Source: Tamarix chinensis (lineage: Eukaryota > Streptophyta > Magnoliopsida > Caryophyllales > Tamaricaceae). From it: 64,000 nucleotides of DNA. Under the pieces are notes generated by a model. That model did no database searches. It was not told the origin of the DNA and saw only the letters and a list, made by a program, of their open reading frames with translations. Shown here piece by piece: positions 12,346-23,759 of the stretch (position 1 is its first letter; each line of letters starts with the position of its first letter). Location: positions 55,900,444 to 55,964,443 of the forward strand of contig CM060174.1 in NCBI GenBank assembly GCA_030549775.1, read 5' to 3'. Made by a program: the position numbers and the translations under genes.

Positions 12346-12800
12346 GGCCTCCGATAACTCCTTAGGGAAGAGGACATACCTAGGGTACTAGAGGGTATCA
12401 TGGAGGATACTAGGGAGAATATTCAGGTGGGCATCTGGATGTCATCAGCATGATAGAGGTTGATCGATAGTTGAACGTGGTCATTAGTATGTTCACCATC
12501 ATTTTTTTATGAGTGCTTATGTTATTTTACTCAGGTGCATCCTTATAATTTGCATCTACCACTTTTATTGCTAGAGCTACCCTATCTCCATATGCTAGTA
12601 TATCTATATCTGTGATGTTACCTTTTGAGGATAAATTATATTGCACTAGGCTCTACTTGAACATGGACTTAGAGATAGGTAGGGTAGACTTCCTAGTGGA
12701 TTTGGTTAGGATGATCTTATGGAACTTCGATGTCATCTTAGGGAAGGATATGTTGGGAAAATACCAAGTGATTATATACTACGCATAGGAGTGAGTAGTG
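12346..12800 (+). pseudogene. Tekay protease remnant
   Basis: Tekay resumes directly after the ACAAA duplication. Around 12530-12780 one frame reads FIARATLSPYASISISVM, then LYLNMDLEIGRVDFLVD, then VILGKDML. This matches the C-terminal part of a gypsy aspartic protease: the FISxxF region after the DSGA active site, and the GxDxL motif before the RT. The DSGA site itself is garbled near 12520-12560 (reads YSGAS-like only with a frame change). Gag lies on the far side of the inserted solo LTR. Confidence 0.65.
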
Positions 12801-13004
12801 TTGCAAGGAGTTCAGAGTGCTAGGGTATCTTATGGAAGATATAAAAGTAGGCCTATAATGAAGGATTTATATTCTCATAAGTTATATTCCTTGGTGTAGA
12901 GAGGGCACCCCATGTAACTATGTAGTGTTTAGGAATAGAATAAGGATGTGTTGGCATTAGATGATATTCTAGTCACCTAAGGCTCTCCAGATGTATTCCC
13001 GGAA

Positions 13005-13878
13005 GATATACCTAATATACCACTAGTGATTGAGGTAAACTTCACCATCGAGCAACTAAATAGGGTAGATACAGTTTCAAAGGCACCTTACTTGATGACA
13101 CTGGTAGAGTTGCAGAAGTTGAATTCTTAGTTGGAGGAATTGATGGCTCACGGGTATATCTGCCCGAGTATGTCTCCATAGGGAGCACTAGTCCTATTTA
13201 TGAAGGAGAAAGATTTGCATTGTCTGTGTATTTTTATTAGGGTCTAAAATAGTTTTTGGTGATGAAACAATATTAACTTCAAGGACTAATGATGTGTTTG
13301 ACCAGCTTTAGGGTGTTGCGATCTTCTCGAAGATCTATTCACGTCGGGTTATCACTTGTTATACATTATAGATGGACGACCTTTAGGGATATTTATGAGT
13401 TTATGGCAATTCTTTTTGGGTTCACCAATGCACCTGTCATATTTACGAAATCGATGAAAAGTTTGTCTATTCCTCAATCACGTTGTGGTGGTATTCATTG
13501 ATGATATTGCAGTGTACACTCAAATTAGAGAGGAGCATTAGCAGCATCTTCATACTTTGTTATCACTTCTTTGAGAGTACATGCTATATGCCAAACTCTC
13601 CAAGTGTGAGTTCTGACTTTAGGATGTTGTCTTTTTGGGGCATGTGGTGTTATTAGGAGGAGTTTGTGTGGATTCGGTTAAGATTGTTGTAGTTACAAAG
13701 TGGAAAGCACCTACTAGTATTCCCAACGTTTATAGTTTCCTAGGTTTGGTTGGGTACTACAAAAGCATAATTAATATCTTATTGAAGGTAGCTTGTCCTT
13801 TGACGAGCCTTTTGAAGAAAACTACTAGATTTTAGTTGATGATCCACGTGGGGTCACATTTTAGGAGTTGAAGTAATG
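13005..13878 (+). pseudogene. Tekay reverse transcriptase remnant
   Basis: In order, in shifting frames: VFPEDIPNIP and FTIEQLNRVD (13005-13080), SKAPYLM (13075-13100), YICPSMSP followed by a stop where gypsy RTs have Trp and then GALV (13155-13195), LFTSGYHLLY (13340-13370), ILFGFTNAPVIF (13410-13445), the catalytic FIDDI (about 13494-13508, both Asp kept), LGHVV (13637-13650) and FLGLVGYYKSIIN (13738-13775). This is the canonical RT layout of a plant gypsy element. The TGG-to-TAG stop and several frameshifts inactivate it. It is truncated after the TSLLKKTTRF segment by the next insertion. Confidence 0.85.
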
Positions 13879-14572
13879 ATGCATTGAAGCATGTACTATG
13901 TTGTGTATTTATGTAGCATTAAGACTCCCACTTCTTGAACCAAAAAATTTATTACAAAGACAATGTGGAATTGTTTGAAATGCAAAATCATGAAATATTA
14001 CCACCACATCAATCATGAAAGAGGTATGATTATTGCTTAAACCATGCCTGGTGCATGACAAAATAGAATAACGAATGAAAATATGCATGGTCAAATATTA
14101 ATACTACAGGACACGATGAAAAAAATTAAGTATCATAATATAGATAGAAGGAGTATAATAGTTTAACACTCCAAATATAGGGAATCAAAGCCAATAGTCT
14201 AAGTAAATAGAAGAACAAAAAATTTCCCAACCTAGTGGGTAAAGCACCTCTAACTGGTTAGCTTAACTCTTAAGCATAAACATAAATCTCCAACCATAAG
14301 TAATGGCCAACTATTAGCCCATGTCATCACCCTCAACATACTCTAATTGAGAGCTATACTCCTATAAATTTTCTCTTACTCCCTAGACCATAAGCTAAAT
14401 CATCATAGTAACCACAAAGTGCAGTATCAGTACAGTGAAGTATTGGTAAAACATACTACCTACAACATGGTAAGGCTCATTCAGCACTTCAAAGTCACAT
14501 AGTTGTATGGTGATAAGCATACCAATATAAATTAACACTTAGCCTCATAGTAGTAGTACAACAAGGCATACT

Positions 14573-14876
14573 TGTAACACCCCGAGTCGACACGACCATG
14601 CGGGGGCTACCTTGGAGTGATTTCGGATTGATCGGCTGGCCCCACAGATCAACACGAGTCCTTTTAGCACGCTTTGTCCTCACTCACGTGCTTCCCGAGA
14701 AACTTTCAGAAAATTTCCGAAACTTCCCAGGAGGTCACCCATCCTAAAATTGCTCCACAGCCAGCACGCTTAACTGTGGAGTTCTTAGGATGGAATCACC
14801 AAAAGGATGGTATACCATGTTGATATAAGTAGCCAAATCAATCCTTATAACACTCCGCTCAATTTGGGGTATTACA
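14573..14876 (-). mobile_element. Cassandra TRIM solo LTR with 5S rRNA-like segment, TSD ATACT
   Basis: The 304-bp unit starts TGTAACACCCC and ends GGGGTATTACA, with exact ATACT duplications at 14568-14572 and 14877-14881. On the minus strand, 14722-14786 reads like the 3' half of plant 5S rRNA: CAGTTAAGCGTGCT (A-box region), then AGGATGGGTGACCTCCTGGG (C-box region). An LTR that carries 5S sequence is the defining mark of Cassandra, a short non-coding retrotransposon. This is the best preserved of the copies here and so probably the youngest. Confidence 0.95.
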
Positions 14877-15069
14877 ATACTTGCATGGAAATCATGGAAG
14901 AATAGTTAATACGGGAAATGAGACAATCCACAAAATGTAAACCATATTATACTTCTTCCTTTAATGATCTCAAAATTTATAATTATTAAGATAGTTCTTT
15001 TAACCACATCCAATTCTCCACCATGAAAAATAAGTCGTGGCATCAAATAAACATAATGCGATACCAAAC

Positions 15070-15345
15070 CCACCACATAGGATTATTGTACATCGAAGGG
15101 GAATTTCTTCAGGGATACCACACCCACCAAACATCGAGTACACCTACCATGAGGGCTAACACAAATTAGGATACCTCACTCACCACAAGTAGTGGAAGTA
15201 TACCAAGGGAGATTGTATTGGGATACCTCACCCAACAAACATTGAATGCCTCCGCCGTGAGAGATAAATAGTTGGGATACCATACCCGCCTAAGCAATGG
15301 AAAATACTAAGTGCTAGGGGGTTTGTACATGGGATACCTCATCCA
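15070..15345. repeat. Degenerate tandem repeat around GGGATACCTCACCCACC
   Basis: GGATACC(T/A)CACCCACC-type words recur near 15113, 15170, 15219, 15275 and 15336 at spacings of about 50-65 bases, each followed by an AT-rich linker. The tract is non-coding and lies in the unclassified insertion. Confidence 0.6.
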
Positions 15346-15599
15346 CCTATATATGCATCGATGCCATGCCAAACTGCCACATTATAATCCTCTACCTCAA
15401 AGATATGAGTATACCCCCTACCAATCACAACCTAGTAGAGAAGGAAATAAGTACTAAGTGAAAGATAAAAACCATAGGGTGATCACCCACTCACTCTTGG
15501 TCAGCTATGTTGAGAGTCAAAGAAAAAGGCTTAAATGACATATTATTCCAATATTATACATTTTTAAGTGACATCAAAAATCATAAGTTAAATCCACAA

Positions 15600-15800
15600 A
15601 TAACTAGTTTGGTGTTTCCATGTGATAACACTAAACATAATTAAATTACATTATTAACCAAATTGGGTATTTCCAAGTGATAAAATTAAACATAATTAAA
15701 TTCCATTATTAACAAAATTGGGTGTTTCCAACTGATAGCACCAAACACATCACAAGGCATAAAAGCCACCAATTGGGTGTTTAGAGATGACACCAAACTT
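15600..15800. repeat. Degenerate ~60-bp tandem repeat around TTGGGTGTTTCCAAGTGAT
   Basis: Four units begin TTGGTGTTTCCATGTGAT, TTGGGTATTTCCAAGTGAT, TTGGGTGTTTCCAACTGAT and TTGGGTGTTTAGAGATGAC, each followed by (A)CACCAAAC/ACATAATTAA words. The spacing is about 58-63 bases. Confidence 0.75.
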
Positions 15801-15923
15801 AATCAATTCAATCCAAGTTATCATCATTACAATTCTTATTAATTCTAGAGCAATCATGGTTGAAGTCATAATTTAAATATTGTAATTACATGGAGTGATT
15901 AACACAAGAGGCCCAAAAAAGTA

Positions 15924-16406
15924 TCAACAATTAATAACCAAAGCTGAGTTTGAGGTAGAGGAGATGACTAGAGTTAGTAAGGGACTATGATATTGAGTTG
16001 ACCTACCACAAGGGTAAGACCAATGTTATTATATATGTATTGAGTAGGAAGATATCATACACATTGAGTTCTTATGAGGTAGCTAATTAGATGTTTGAAG
16101 GGGTTGGTGATTTGGGGATAGACCTAATTGAATAGGATGATTTAGAGGTTCATATGAGTGCTTTTATGAATACTTAGATAGTTTTCAATGAGATTTGAGC
16201 TAGGTAGCATAGAGATGTTAAGCTTGAGATGATTTGATTGAAGATACAAGATGGTTGAGCTGAGGATTTCTAGTTTCATGAGGATGGTAGGATTTGCTAC
16301 AAAGGTTATTGATGTAATCTTAGAGTTGCATTGATCTAAAGCACCGGATTTTAGAGGAAGGTCACTATACTCCGTATTCTCTTTCACCATGAGGGGATAA
16401 GTTGTA
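15924..16406 (+). pseudogene. Tekay RNase H end and integrase N-terminus
   Basis: Near 15965-16060 one frame reads LELVRDYDIELTYHKGKTNV then LSRK, the RNase H C-terminus (..YHPGKANVxADALSRK) of gypsy elements. Near 16335-16395 follows ILEEGHYTPYS, the start of the integrase. The frame ends at 16406, where the Athila element is inserted. It is picked up again at 29682 with KDL..YWW-like codons, so the two halves form one integrase. Several stops lie in between. Confidence 0.75.
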
Positions 16407-16885
16407 TGATGTGAGTTATTTGTGCAGGTTAAAGGACCCTGCGAGTATCATTATATGTATGATTTTTACCACATGTGGAAGCTGTAGGTTGTGTTTCCTA
16501 ACACTTTTTCCACCCGATGAGCTCTTGCATGGCTCATTTGAATTTAATCTGAAAAGAGCCTTAATATCCTATGAATTGATAGTACTTGCACTCTCATGTA
16601 AACTCATAGACTTATTCCCTTTATTCACTCGGTTGCAAAAAATGTGTAGGGGCGGCTGCAACTTAGTAGAATCGAAGAACATTCTTACCCTACCAAGACT
16701 ATAGAATTCGCCACCCAAGTCACTATCAAGGTTCAACAATGTTGAAAAAAAATAAGAATACCTAAATTTACAAATTTGGTAGTATTCACCAGGGGACCAC
16801 TATAGGGTACAACTACTTGATGTAGGCTACTACCACATGATGTAGCACCATATGACACCTATCCTAACCTACACATTTTTCACTC

Positions 16886-16893
16886 TATAAATA
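16886..16893 (+). promoter_or_regulatory. TATA box of Athila 5' LTR
   Basis: CTCTATAAATAC stands in the middle of the LTR and is repeated at the equivalent place (28899-28906) of the 3' LTR. It is the likely U3 core promoter. Confidence 0.6.
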
Positions 16894-17635
16894 CTCTGTG
16901 GTTCGAGAAGATCATATAGAGAAGAGGATGAGAGAAAATAGCAACAAGAGATTAAAAGAAAAAGGTAGATAGCGAAGAGTGTTAGCAAGATATACTAAGG
17001 GAGGAAAAAAAAGAAGTATAAATTAGGTTAGATAGGGGTTGGATTATTGTGATATGTCCAATCCCTTCCCTTCTTTCTCTTCACTACTTTCTTGTTTGAC
17101 TTAAGGATATTTAGCCTTAGCTAAGCTCTATGGTTGGAGAAAAGATTAAGTAACCCTCTTTGTTGTAATCTATGACATTATAGTTATATTTGGTTTAAAT
17201 GAGATTTCATTTTTGTGAGCTTCATTTGTTGTTGTGTTGAATGTTGTATGCATTAGGCATTCATATGATTTATGTATCAAGTGTTATAGTGAACATAATT
17301 TACGATGATGAATGGTGACAGGGTTAGCATTGAAAGGTGAAGTGACCTTGTCATTAATCCTTCAAAACTCACTACATAACATTGCCTTGGCTCATGCATC
17401 ATGATGGAGATGGCCTTAGAGTATATTTCACCATTGAGTGAAATCCAGTGAGTCTAGAAGGATTAATAAGTCCTGAGCTTGATAGGTTATGAATTGTTAT
17501 AGGGTGCATGCATTAGGTGTTAAGCAGTCTCCCTTTAACAACCCCACCTTCTAATTTCTTTTTATTCTTATTATATTTCTTGTGTTGATATTGGTGAACT
17601 CATAAGTGATCATTTACTTCAGTGAATTTCCATTG

Positions 17636-17707
17636 TCTTCCTACCAATATTTTGTCATATAGTTAATTATTATCTTCCTACCAATATTTTGTCATATAGT
17701 TAATTAT
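17636..17707. repeat. 37-bp tandem duplication in Athila 5' LTR
   Basis: The unit starting TCTTCCTACCAATATTTTG occurs at 17636 and 17673 with no visible mismatch across almost the whole second copy. The 3' LTR lacks this segment, so the duplication is either private to the 5' LTR or was lost with the 3' deletion. Confidence 0.92.
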
Positions 17708-17876
17708 GTAGAACATTTGACTTTAGTAGATCAGATTTTATTTGATGCCCCGTGGGAACGATACTCACTCGTCACTCTATTACTTAGATCAACTGTGTAT
17801 ACTTTCACAATTATGTTATGTTGCATTTGTTTTATTACCCTATCAAGCATTGTTAAACCAAGCGCACACCAAGTTT

Positions 17877-17895
17877 TTGGTGCTGTTTTCGAGGA
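17877..17895 (+). promoter_or_regulatory. Athila primer-binding site, decayed
   Basis: TTGGTGCTGTTTTCGAGGA starts five bases after the LTR end. It matches the Athila/Tat primer site TTGGCGCCGTTGCCGGGGA with five differences, mostly C-to-T or G-to-A/T changes. Confidence 0.75.
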
Positions 17896-18147
17896 CTTGC
17901 ATTTTGAGAAATGCTACACACTAAAAGATAAAATGGTGTGGAATTTTGAGTACATAACTAACATTAGAGTTTTATAATTTTTAGTTTCTTTTAATTTAGA
18001 GGGCTAACATTTTTATGACCATAATTGACCAAAGTGCCCTATTACAAATCGATCCAAAAAGTAAGTGCACCCTAAGGAGGAATCAGGCGGCCATACATCA
18101 TCAATAATATCAAGGAGAAGGATCAACTTCATAAAATTCTAGAAACA

Positions 18148-19709
18148 TGACATATGGGATATATATGTTATTTTCCTAAGTAAAAATGTCATTTATTCCT
18201 CATTATTTTTATAAGATTTAATCTTTTCTTGAGTTTTTATCTTTTGAATAGATTTTGCAGGAAAAGATAAAAATGAAGAAATTCAAAGAATAAATCAAAG
18301 GAAAGAGGAAATGAAGTAAAGAACACATCAAGAGATATTGAATCAATGGAAGAAAAGACTAGAAATGAATAATAGATATCAACTGGAAGCTTATGTTGAA
18401 ATTTCATAGAGAAATGACAAAGGAACATAGAACACGGTACCCGTGTGTTTCCTAAAGATGGGTCTTGTGATTCTGCCAAAAGACAAAAATATTAATTTTC
18501 AAAATCTAGCAATTGGCAGGGAATTCAAAGAAAAACACGAAGGTCTCGTGTTTTTCTTAATTTTTGTAACCGCTCATATAAACTCTTCCTTTTATACTTT
18601 CTGACAATTCTGGAGTTTGGGGAAGTTAGTTTTTCACTGTTCAAGAGTTAAATTCTTTCTTTTTCTCTATATTCTCTAGAAAACACATGTACTTCACAAT
18701 TCCAATTCTCTTTCTCCTCATTGTATTCAATTAAACAATTAACACTCTACTATTCAAGTTGATAAGTTCTTCTCAATTCCTCTCTTAATTGCAAGTTTTG
18801 ATTTTTAATTGAATGTAAGTAAATTCACTTCGTTGCATTATTATTTCTCTTATTTTTAGTGCTTCATTATTTATTTATTAGTAATCATTGGTGTTAATTA
18901 TAGATTACTGCATTTAGTTGTGTTTGTTGCAATTATGAAGATAGTAGCGTAGATATTATAGGGTAGGGGGATTTGATGATGGAATTAGGTTTCGAATATG
19001 ATACTATAATTTGAATTTATGATTCTAGATAAAATTTAATTAAATTAATGAATGGAATTGAATGATATTGCATCATAGATTAAGAATTTAGACTAATTAG
19101 ATTGATCACCTATATAGTTTAGATCTTTATCTACGCTAGGATAACATAATTAATACATAATTGTTAATTAACTTTTCTAGAGTAGCAAAAGATTAATTAT
19201 TAATCTTGTCTATTAATTCGTATGATTGCATGATTCGAGGTTATGTGATTATGGTCATAGTTGACTGCTTTCCATTCGTATATCCTCCATTAATTGAATC
19301 TAGCACTCTTAACCTAGGTTATTAATTGGTTAGATGATAAATTGAGAGCTTATTCAATTTATTAGAAATAAGTGAAAACAAATAGATGAATTATTATGAG
19401 TTTCTAAAGATCAACATTAAATAATTTAGAATCATACTTTTCTCCTTGATTATTTGATATCCTAGTTCCATAATCAATATCTTCCTATCCTTATTCATTA
19501 ATTAGTGAGTAAAGTGTTTTATTATTTATCCATAGTATAGAACTTAGTGATAGAAATAAATGTTATTGCATAACTGGGGTTTTAACATTGATTACATAAT
19601 TATTAATTATACACCATTCCTTATGGGTTCGACTCCTTCTTGCCATCTACTATGTATTTGGAAATTAGGATTTATTTATTAAATTTTTTGTGCATAAGAC
19701 AACGCATCA
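18148..19709 (+). mobile_element. Solo LTR of another retrotransposon inside Athila gag leader
   Basis: A non-coding 1.56 kb segment separates the Athila gag start (IDPKSKCTLRRNQA-like codons near 18040-18085) from the rest of gag (NKSNLGQQQHENGNN near 19712-19760). Suggested borders are TGACATATGG and ...CGCATCA, with near-matching 5-base flanks AAACA and CAACA. It contains a TATA-like CTCATATAAACTC near 18573 and a TTCGACTCCTTCTTGCC stretch near its end, typical of LTRs. Orientation is inferred from that layout. The family is not identified and the borders are provisional. Confidence 0.5.
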
Positions 19710-19714
19710 CAACA

Positions 19715-21140
19715 AGAGTAATTTAGGCCAACAACAGCATGAAAATGGCAACAACGAACTGCATGTACTATAGCCAAATTAGAGGGAAGGACTACCAGTG
19801 ATCTTACCCCCTCACATTAACATAAAACCTTTGGGAATACAAGCTCAAATCATAGGTGATGATCGAAAATGAGCCATTAGAGATTATGTTGTGCCAATTC
19901 AAGACCACTTTAACCCTACCATAGCCCATCTAGAAATCCAAGCCCCTCAATTTGAACTCAAATCTATCATGTTCCACATGCTACAAACCATAGAGCAATT
20001 TAGTGGACAACCAACTGAAGAGCCCCACCTTCATCTTGGAGATTTTATGGAAGTTAGTGACACCTTCAAATTTCAAGGAGTTCCAAAAACCTCCATACGA
20101 CTTAAGTTGTTACCTTATTCCCTAAGAGATTGTGCTAAGGAGTGGTTAACTTCACTACCAACTGGTTCAATCACCTCATGGGATGACTTAGTTAACAATT
20201 CCTCATGCGTTATTTCCCTCCCAACAAAATCACTAAACCTAGACATAAAATTACAACATTTATGTAAGAAGAAGACAAAAAACTTCACGATGCATGGAAG
20301 AGGTTTAAGAAATTATTAAGGAAATGCCCATGGAGATATTCTACCATGGAAAAACCCTCAAATACGAAAGTTAGTAGATGCCTTAGCTAATGGTGCATTG
20401 CTAAGTAAAACCTATGACCAAGCCTATGAGATCTTTGAGACTATAGCATATGATGACTTATAGTGGGGTAGTGCCAGCAGCGTCCAGAAGGTAAGACTAG
20501 TAGAAGAATTCAAAGTAGACACTATCATAGCCTTGAGAGCAAAGGCATCATCTATGTCTTCCTTATTGAAAAATATTTCTCCCACTAACTCGCAGGTATA
20601 GAGAGTAGAGGAACACCCCACTACTTCAGTAGCCGTAGTATCCTACGTGTATTGTGAAAAAGGTTATCTGTTTGAGAAATTTCCAACAAATCCATTGTTG
20701 GTAAATTATGTAGGAAACCAAGCTAGAAACTCATAGCAGCCGTATAGAAATCATTACAACCCAACCTGGAGACAACATCCTAAATTTTCGTGGTCTAACC
20801 AAAGTAATGTGCAAAACCCCACCAATTAATACAACCAATAGCATTACTACCAACCTCAACTTCGACACCCTTAACAACCATACTCTCACCAACGTCCTTC
20901 TCAACACAGTAACTTTAACTCCCTAGAAAGTTTTCTCAAGGAATACATGGTAAAACCTGATGCAGTAATCCAGAGCACCAAAACCTACTTACGAACACTA
21001 GAAACTCAAATGGGGTAACTAGCTACAATGCTGAGTAGCATACCTCATAGCACTTTACCCATTAACACCAAGAACCCAAGAAGTGACAGTAAGGAATAGT
21101 GTAAAGCTATCACCCTTAGATCAGGTAAGGAAATTGCACC
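19715..21140 (+). pseudogene. Athila gag
   Basis: The best-preserved piece, 19891-20319, reads HFNPTIAHLEIQAPQFELKS, then QTIEQFSGQPTEEPHLHL, DTFKFQGV, LRDCAKEWLTSLPTGSIT and WDDLV, the Athila/Tat retrotransposon-gag domain. A shifted frame continues with VDALANGALLSKTYDQAYEI (about 20370-20430). A decayed zinc knuckle follows (YCEKGYLFEKFPTNP near 20650-20695, with the conserved His now Tyr), then YNPTWRQHPKFSWSNQ (20755-20805) and TLRSGKEIAPP (about 21115-21145). Stops and frameshifts are frequent. Gag would build the particle shell; the start codon is lost upstream with the inserted LTR. Confidence 0.85.
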
Positions 21141-21299
21141 TCCCTTTCAATAGAACAAGACTAAGGAAGGGCACCACCCTAATAAATAGGCAAATGACAT
21201 AGAACCTACAGATAGAAGGTCAATCTCTGCACCATCACAAAAACAAACTAGTCTTAACAGAAATCCATAAGTAGACACCACTTCATCACCTGAGTCACA

Positions 21300-22090
21300 A
21301 AATAGTAGTAAACCATCATTGACCATCATTCCTAAATCATTTACCCCATCACCACCTTTTCCTCAACGCCTTAAACAACAATACTAGGATAAATAGTTTG
21401 AAAAGTTCCTTGATATTCTCTTACAATTGCATATTAACATCCCATTAGTTGAAGCACTCCAACAAATTCCTAATTATGTAAAGTTTCTAAAGGACATCTT
21501 GACACGAAAGAGAAGACCGTGTGAATACAAGATGGTAGCAATGATCCAGGGATGTATTTTGATTTTTCAATCAAAATTACCTAGAAAATTACTAGACCTT
21601 AGCAATTTGATCATCCCATGTTCCATCGGAGATAACTACTGTGGTAAGGCCTATGTCCATTTTTAGGAATCTTACCATTTTCACCACGCAGTTAGCTGAT
21701 TGATCATATGTTCACCTTGAAGGAAAGATTGAAGATGTGCTAGTAAAGGTAGTCTAGTTCATTTTCCTATTAGATTTCATAATCCTTGACCATGAAGCAA
21801 ACAAGGAGATTCCTCTCAATTTGGGTATGGCTTTCTTAGCTACTAGTAGATTCCTAATAGATGTGAAAAATGAGAACTCATAATGAGGGTTAATGAGGAG
21901 TAGCTAACTTTTAATGTTTTCAACTTAATGAAACTACCAGAAGAGGACTTTGATGAATGTTCACGAATTTAAATTGTTGATTTAGCTATATTTGATGAGT
22001 TTTGTGTAGGTACACTAAATGAGGAATCTAGGTTGTTTGATACAAATCATTTAACTAGTAGATACTCTACATGTTAATCCAATGAATAGG
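21300..22090 (+). pseudogene. Athila protease region, active site lost
   Basis: FPQRLKQQY (21360-21387) and LHINIPLVEALQQIPNYVKF (21427-21490) lead into LPRKLLDLSNLIIPCSIGD (21575-21635), the conserved lead-in to the Athila protease. The expected LCDLGAS active-site stretch is missing: after CGKA the frame jumps to a PMSIF-like word, then QLAD, a stop in place of Arg, SYVHLEGKIEDVLVKV and FLATSRFLIDV (to about 21870). A small deletion has therefore removed the catalytic Asp. Confidence 0.8.
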
Positions 22091-22429
22091 ATGACAAATA
22101 GGTGGTAGGGTGCAGTTGGATCAATTACTTAATACCTCAGGAACCTCTTGGCCTAAGCAATAGAGAAATACAGCCAACCAAACCGTCAATTGAAGAGCCA
22201 CCCAAGCTAGAGCTTAAGTTATTACCAACCCACTCAAAATATGCATATTTAGGTAAGAAAGACACCATGCTAGTTATTATATCATCTACCTTACCTGAAT
22301 TTCAACAAGACCAGCTGGTCAACTTGCTCTAGAAACATAATAAGGTAGTAGGATAGACCATGGAAAATATCCGGGTTATTAGCCCAACATTATGCATGCA
22401 CAAGATTCTACTAGCAGACCCCTCAAGTT

Positions 22430-23270
22430 CATCTATCAAGTAGCAAAGAATTCTCAACCCAAAAATAAAGGAGGTAGTAAAAAGGAAATCATCAAATAGC
22501 TTAACATAGGTATCATTTACCCACTATCTAACAACAATTGGGTAAGCCTTATCCAATGTATCCCTAAGAAAGGAGGTATGAATATCATTTAAAAATCTAA
22601 GAATAAACTGATCATAACTAGTAAAATCACAAGGTGGCATATTGATCAATAATGGACTATAGGAAAATCAATAAAGCCACCTGAAAAGACCATTTCCCTC
22701 TCCCCTTAATTGATCAAATGTTTGACAGATTGGCAGGAAGTGCTTTTTATTGCTTCTTGGATGGATAGTTTGGTTATAATAATATATCCATCACACATGA
22801 AGATCAACATAAAACCACATTCACATACCCCTCTGGTACATTTACCTTTCAGCGAATGCTCTTTAGCCTATACAAGGCACTCGTAACTTTTAAATAGTGT
22901 ATGATGGATATATTCACGGACATGGTAGAAGAAATTGTAGAAATTTTATGGACAAATTTTATATTTTTAGTGATAGGTTTAAGGATTGCCTAATAAACTT
23001 AGAGAGAGTATTGATGAGGTATGAAGAGACCAACTTAGTCCTCATCTAGGAAAAATGTCATTTTATGGTTTAGGAAGGAGTTGTTTTAGGACATAGGGTC
23101 TCTCTCAATGGATTGGAGGTTGACAGAGCAAAAATTGAAGTTATGGAAAAAATTACCCCTCCAACTACCGTTAAGGGTTTGAGAAGGTTTTTAGGACATG
23201 TAGGATTTAACAAAGGTTTCTCAAAAATTGTTAAACACCTTTGTTAGTTTTAGAACAGGATAGAAAGTTT
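22430..23270 (+). pseudogene. Athila reverse transcriptase, catalytic Asp replaced
   Basis: Frames shift between ILNPKIKEVVK (about 22450-22485), ISPL..NNNWV, a degraded MDYRKINKAT (22655-22685), HFPLPLIDQMFDRLAG (22690-22740), FYCFLDG with a stop before FGYNN (22745-22790), TFTYPSGTFTFQRML (22815-22862) and VFLGHVGFNKGFSKI-like words (23190-23230). The YxDD-box equivalent reads FMDKF at about 22945-22959, so the second catalytic Asp has become Lys. Together with the stops this copy cannot be active. Confidence 0.85.
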
Positions 23271-23740
23271 GAGTTTGCTAAGTTTTGTAAGGAAGCCTTT
23301 GAATGAATAAAGTTAGCCATCATGGAAGCCTTTATTATTGTAGGAACTGATTGGACCTTACCTTTTGATATGATGTGTGATGCAAGTGATTATGCTAAAG
23401 AAACAGTTCTAGGACAAAAGAAGAACAAGCTCTTCCACAACATCAACTATGCTAGTAAGACACTCAATGAGGCTCAACTGAACTACATTGTTACTAAGAA
23501 AGAACTACTGGCAGTGTTTGCATTTGATAAATTTCGATCTTATCTTCTAAGAACTAAAGTGATTGTATATATTTACCATGTTGCTATTTGCTTCTTGCTT
23601 GCTAAAAAAGATGCCAAACCTCATTTACTAAGATAGATCCTACTTTTGTAGGAGTTTGATGTTGAAATAAAGGATTGGAAAGATAAGGATAATCAAATTA
23701 TAGACAATCTCTCTAAGATTGGATTAAGGATAACTTCCCC
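23271..23740 (+). pseudogene. Athila RNase H
   Basis: The open stretch 23322-23636 reads MCDASDYA (the first catalytic Asp region), then INYASKTLNEAQLNY and TKKELLAVFAFDKFRSYL (the second catalytic Glu region), then KKDAKPHLLR before a TAG where other elements have Trp. The next frame segment, LLQEFDVEIKDWKD-like then NQIIDNLSK, is the usual RNase H end. Normal order and spacing after the RT; a stop and a frameshift remain. Confidence 0.85.
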
Positions 23741-23759
23741 GATGATCAACTCCTAACAG

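Larger units (their letters stand above)
13880..15923. mobile_element. Unclassified insertion in Tekay RNase H, LTR-like
   Basis: Tekay pol stops after about 13878 and resumes at about 15924 with the end of RNase H, so this 2 kb is foreign or replaced sequence. It holds a Cassandra solo LTR (14573-14876) and two degenerate tandem tracts, and its remaining sequence is AT-rich and non-coding. Tandem subrepeats inside a non-coding unit suggest a reverse-oriented LTR. I could not find matching ends or a target duplication, and part of RNase H has been lost at the junction. Confidence 0.45.
16410..17871 (+). mobile_element. Athila 5' LTR
   Basis: This LTR is collinear with 28407-29680 from TTAAAGGACCCT through the TATA region to the ending AACCAAGCGCACACCA. 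It is longer than the 3' LTR, keeping about 0.2 kb near its end (17640-17850) that the 3' copy lacks, including the word CCCCGTGGGAACGATACTC. The start could be TG at 16410 or 16412. Confidence 0.82.

Noticed and set aside
14722..14786. Possible 5S rRNA gene on the minus strand
   Set aside because: Only the 3' half-like part is present and it sits inside a Cassandra LTR with target duplications; the same holds for 34212, 48985 and 49445.
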